A stretch of 6,670 nucleotides of DNA. It comes from an uncultured bacterium (lineage in GTDB: Bacteria; Bacillota; Clostridia; Oscillospirales; Acutalibacteraceae). Position numbers and translations under genes: made by a program. Numbering within the stretch: position 1 is the first letter of the stretch; each line of letters opens with the position of its first letter. The stretch covers positions 1 through 6,670 of the forward strand of contig CAJMOI010000114.1 in the NCBI GenBank assembly GCA_905215105.1, written 5' to 3'. Below are positions 5,027-6,670 of the stretch, piece after piece. Under the pieces are notes generated by a model that did no database searches, had not been told where the DNA came from, and was given only the letters and a program-made list of their open reading frames with translations.

Positions 5027-6247
5027 ATGGAGAAAACCATCCTGTACTGGATCTGGATGCAGCAGGTCTTCGACTGCGGAAGTCCCAAACCTGTACAGCT
5101 GTGGCGTAAGTTTTCTTCTGTTCGCTCTTTCTTTGAACAAGCCCCGGGTCTTCTGGAAGATTCCTCTGTTTTTTCCAAAGCTGAAAGCCGTCGGGCAGGA
5201 AGCGTGACACTGGAAGACTGCCAGCGGATTTTTGAACAGGCGCAAAAGCTGAAAATGAAGCTGTTGACGCCGGATGATACTGAGTATCCAGAATGTCTTT
5301 TGCAAATCGCAGCGCCGCCAGCGGTTTTATACTATCAGGGAACACTGCCGCCGGTGGATGACGTTCCCACAGTGGCCATTGTAGGCTCCCGAGTAGCCTG
5401 TCCCAATGCCATGACCGCTACCCGGCTGATTAGCCGCCAACTGGCGGAGGCCGGCGCGGTGATTGTCAGCGGCGGTGCGGTAGGGATCGATTCCGCTGCT
5501 CACGCCGGTGCACTGGAAGCAGGCGGCAAAACCATTTCCCTGCTGGCCAGCAGTCTCGATCTTCCCTATCTGAAATCCAACGAGAAAATGCGCCGGACGA
5601 TTGCGGAACAGGGAATGCTGTGCAGCGAATATCCGCCGGGGACTCCCGCGCGGAAGTGGCATTTCGGCATCCGAAACCGTTTGATTTCCGGTCTCAGCTG
5701 CGGCGTGCTGGTTTCAGAAGCGTCATTGAAAAGCGGCAGCATGATGACCGCCCATCACGCAGTAGAACAAAGCCGGGACGTATTTACGTTACTGGTGGAT
5801 TCCTGGCGCGACAATGCAGAAGGTGTTTTGCGCCTGTTGTGGGACGGTGCAAAACCGGTCTCCTGTGCCGCGGATATCCTGACAGAGTTCAAAAGCCGTT
5901 TTCCCGCTTGCGAAGTGCCGGAGCGGAAGCCGCTTTCCCAACTGATGGCAGAAGTGTCTCCTGTTACCAATAAAGAAGGGTTAAAGGACTATTGTCCGCC
6001 GTCAGAAATTGTACTTCCCGAAGCGCTGAAAACACCGGAACCCTTCACTGCGCCGGTTTTGTCTCAGGAGCTTTCTCCGGCAGCTCAAAAGGTGTATGAA
6101 GTTTTGGGACGGGAGCCGATGACCGCCGAATCCATTCATACCCGTACCGGCCTGTTGATTCAGGAAATCTTTCAGGCTGTCACGGAACTGGAAATTTGCG
6201 GGCGGATCCACTCCTTCTCCGGCAGACGGTATGCAAAGAAGAGCTGA
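5027..6247 (+). CDS. dprA: DNA-processing protein DprA (Smf), divergent
   Basis: DprA binds incoming single-stranded DNA and loads RecA during transformation, and it is also kept in many species not known to be competent. The 406-aa protein has an N-terminal helical region (about 1-75), a Rossmann-like DprA core (about 82-285) and a C-terminal winged helix (about 349-404). Core motifs include VAIVGSRV (116-123), VSGGAVGIDSAAH (147-159), RNRLISGLS (216-224) and SGSMMTAHHAV. Several usual residues are changed. ASSLDLPYLK replaces the typical GxGLDxxYP, and after SRDVF the segment TLLVDSWRDNAEGVL lacks the usual PG and SxGxN pattern. The ATG at 5027 has AGGGGG about 7 nt upstream; a longer in-frame start inside the methyltransferase gene is unlikely. 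Next to topA, the common Firmicute arrangement. Confidence 0.93.
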   Translation: MEKTILYWIWMQQVFDCGSPKPVQLWRKFSSVRSFFEQAPGLLEDSSVFSKAESRRAGSVTLEDCQRIFEQAQKLKMKLLTPDDTEYPECLLQIAAPPAVLYYQGTLPPVDDVPTVAIVGSRVACPNAMTATRLISRQLAEAGAVIVSGGAVGIDSAAHAGALEAGGKTISLLASSLDLPYLKSNEKMRRTIAEQGMLCSEYPPGTPARKWHFGIRNRLISGLSCGVLVSEASLKSGSMMTAHHAVEQSRDVFTLLVDSWRDNAEGVLRLLWDGAKPVSCAADILTEFKSRFPACEVPERKPLSQLMAEVSPVTNKEGLKDYCPPSEIVLPEALKTPEPFTAPVLSQELSPAAQKVYEVLGREPMTAESIHTRTGLLIQEIFQAVTELEICGRIHSFSGRRYAKKS

Positions 6248-6253
6248 CAACCG

Positions 6254-6303
6254 GTAAATCCTGTGAAAGCCGTCCCTTCGTGGTCGGTTTTCACAAGATT
6301 TAC
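6254..6303. repeat. Long near-perfect inverted repeat after dprA
   Basis: Positions 6254-6272 pair with 6285-6303. Of 19 positions, 17 are Watson-Crick, one is G-U and one mismatches, with a 12-nt loop (TCCCTTCGTGGT). It starts 7 nt after the dprA stop codon. The downstream sequence (AAATTATTTT) is AT-rich but not a clean U-tract. It may act as a weak or bidirectional terminator, an mRNA 3' stabiliser, or one copy of a dispersed palindromic repeat. Confidence 0.7.
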
Positions 6304-6356
6304 AAATTATTTTGCTGTCTCCGACGGAAAAACCCTTTTCCCAACAGTGTCCGTTG

Positions 6357-6365
6357 TGGTATGAT
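6357..6365 (+). promoter_or_regulatory. topA: Possible extended -10 promoter for topA
   Basis: TGG followed by TATGAT (6360-6365) matches an extended -10 element. The -35 region 17 bp upstream (TTTCCC) is poor. A start near 6372 would give a leader of about 65 nt carrying the hairpin at 6379-6399. Topoisomerase I genes often have their own promoter, but this one is only suggested by sequence. Confidence 0.45.
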
Positions 6366-6378
6366 AACCAGAGACAGC

Positions 6379-6399
6379 CATCCGAAATTCGTTCGGATG
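6379..6399 (+). promoter_or_regulatory. Perfect 8-bp hairpin in the topA 5' leader
   Basis: CATCCGAA (6379-6386) and TTCGGATG (6392-6399) pair perfectly around ATTCG. No U-tract follows, so it is not a terminator. It ends 37 nt before the topA start and could be an operator or an mRNA-stabilising stem. Confidence 0.5.
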
Positions 6400-6435
6400 A
6401 GGACAGATTTCTTATGAAAGATGGGTGATGAACCT

Positions 6436-6670
6436 GTGTCAAAACTTGTCATTGTGGAGTCTCCGTCCAAAGCGAAGACCATCAAAAAATATCTGGGCCC
6501 CGGTTATGAAGTGGTGGCCTCTATGGGACATGTGCGCGATTTGCCGGAAAAACGGCTGAGTGTGGATGTCAAACACGATTTTGCCCCCAAATACACCATC
6601 ATCAAGGGCAAGGAAAAGCTGGTGGATGAACTGAAACCCGCCGCTGAATATCAGCCGCTGATTATTCATT
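6436..6670 (+). CDS. topA: DNA topoisomerase I, 5' part (continues beyond window)
   Basis: Relaxes negative supercoils through a single-strand break and balances gyrase. The 78 visible residues begin VSKLVIVESPSKAKTIKKYLG and contain ASMGHVRDLPEKRL. These are the start of the TOPRIM domain of type IA topoisomerases, including the invariant Glu of IVESPSKA. The chosen start is GTG at 6436, because GGTGAT (6424-6429), complementary to the 16S rRNA tail, lies 6 nt upstream and the protein then begins right at the conserved core. An in-frame ATG at 6421 would add MGDEP but would put that SD inside the gene. The 3' end is cut by the window edge. It follows dprA, as is common in Firmicutes. Confidence 0.95.
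   Translation, partial: MSKLVIVESPSKAKTIKKYLGPGYEVVASMGHVRDLPEKRLSVDVKHDFAPKYTIIKGKEKLVDELKPAAEYQPLIIH

Noticed and set aside
6414..6428. Tiny frame ATG-AAA-GAT-GGG-TGA just before topA, possible upstream ORF
   Set aside because: It has a GAGGA about 10 nt upstream, but four codons overlapping the topA SD is easily chance; noted only as a weak possibility.
1..6670. CRISPR arrays, tRNA or rRNA genes, prophage or defence modules
   Set aside because: I looked for regular spaced repeats, clover-leaf motifs and signature proteins and saw none.

Overview
The window reads as a chromosomal segment of a low-to-mid GC Firmicute, most likely a gut-type clostridium (Oscillospiraceae/Ruminococcaceae-like). 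This is inferred from strong GGAGG ribosome binding sites, the infC-rpmI-rplT operon with a transcription-attenuation leader and an AUU start on infC, the dprA-topA order, and a DUF421/DUF4363 pair. The genus cannot be fixed from the sequence alone.

Left part, minus strand (about 1-2635). Positions 1-54 look like the terminal inverted repeat of an IS3-family (IS150-like) insertion sequence whose body lies outside the window. Next comes an intact GH27 alpha-galactosidase-like gene (117-1427) with its own sigma-A-type promoter and a perfect 12-bp palindrome just upstream of the -35 box, suggesting sugar-responsive control. Upstream of it, also on the minus strand, are a DUF421 membrane protein and a DUF4363 small membrane-anchored protein whose start and stop codons overlap (ATGA).

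Centre, plus strand (2780-4182). A fully consensus promoter (TTGACA-17-TATAAT) drives a leader of about 177 nt that ends in an intrinsic terminator before infC. Upstream leader segments can form either an antiterminator or a competing hairpin, the arrangement expected of an L20-type autoregulatory leader. It is followed by infC (AUU start), rpmI and rplT, then a long hairpin with a short U-tract.

Right part, plus strand (4209-6670). A SpoU/TrmH-family rRNA methyltransferase and a divergent dprA are closely spaced. They are followed by a 188-nt intergenic region rich in inverted repeats and by the 5' end of topA, which runs off the window. The housekeeping block covers translation initiation, the 50S subunit, rRNA modification, DNA uptake/recombination and DNA topology. 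The left block is accessory. Nothing here looks like a wholly new system. The most informative items are the infC leader switch, the GH27 operator region, the unusual DprA motifs and the structured dprA-topA spacer.
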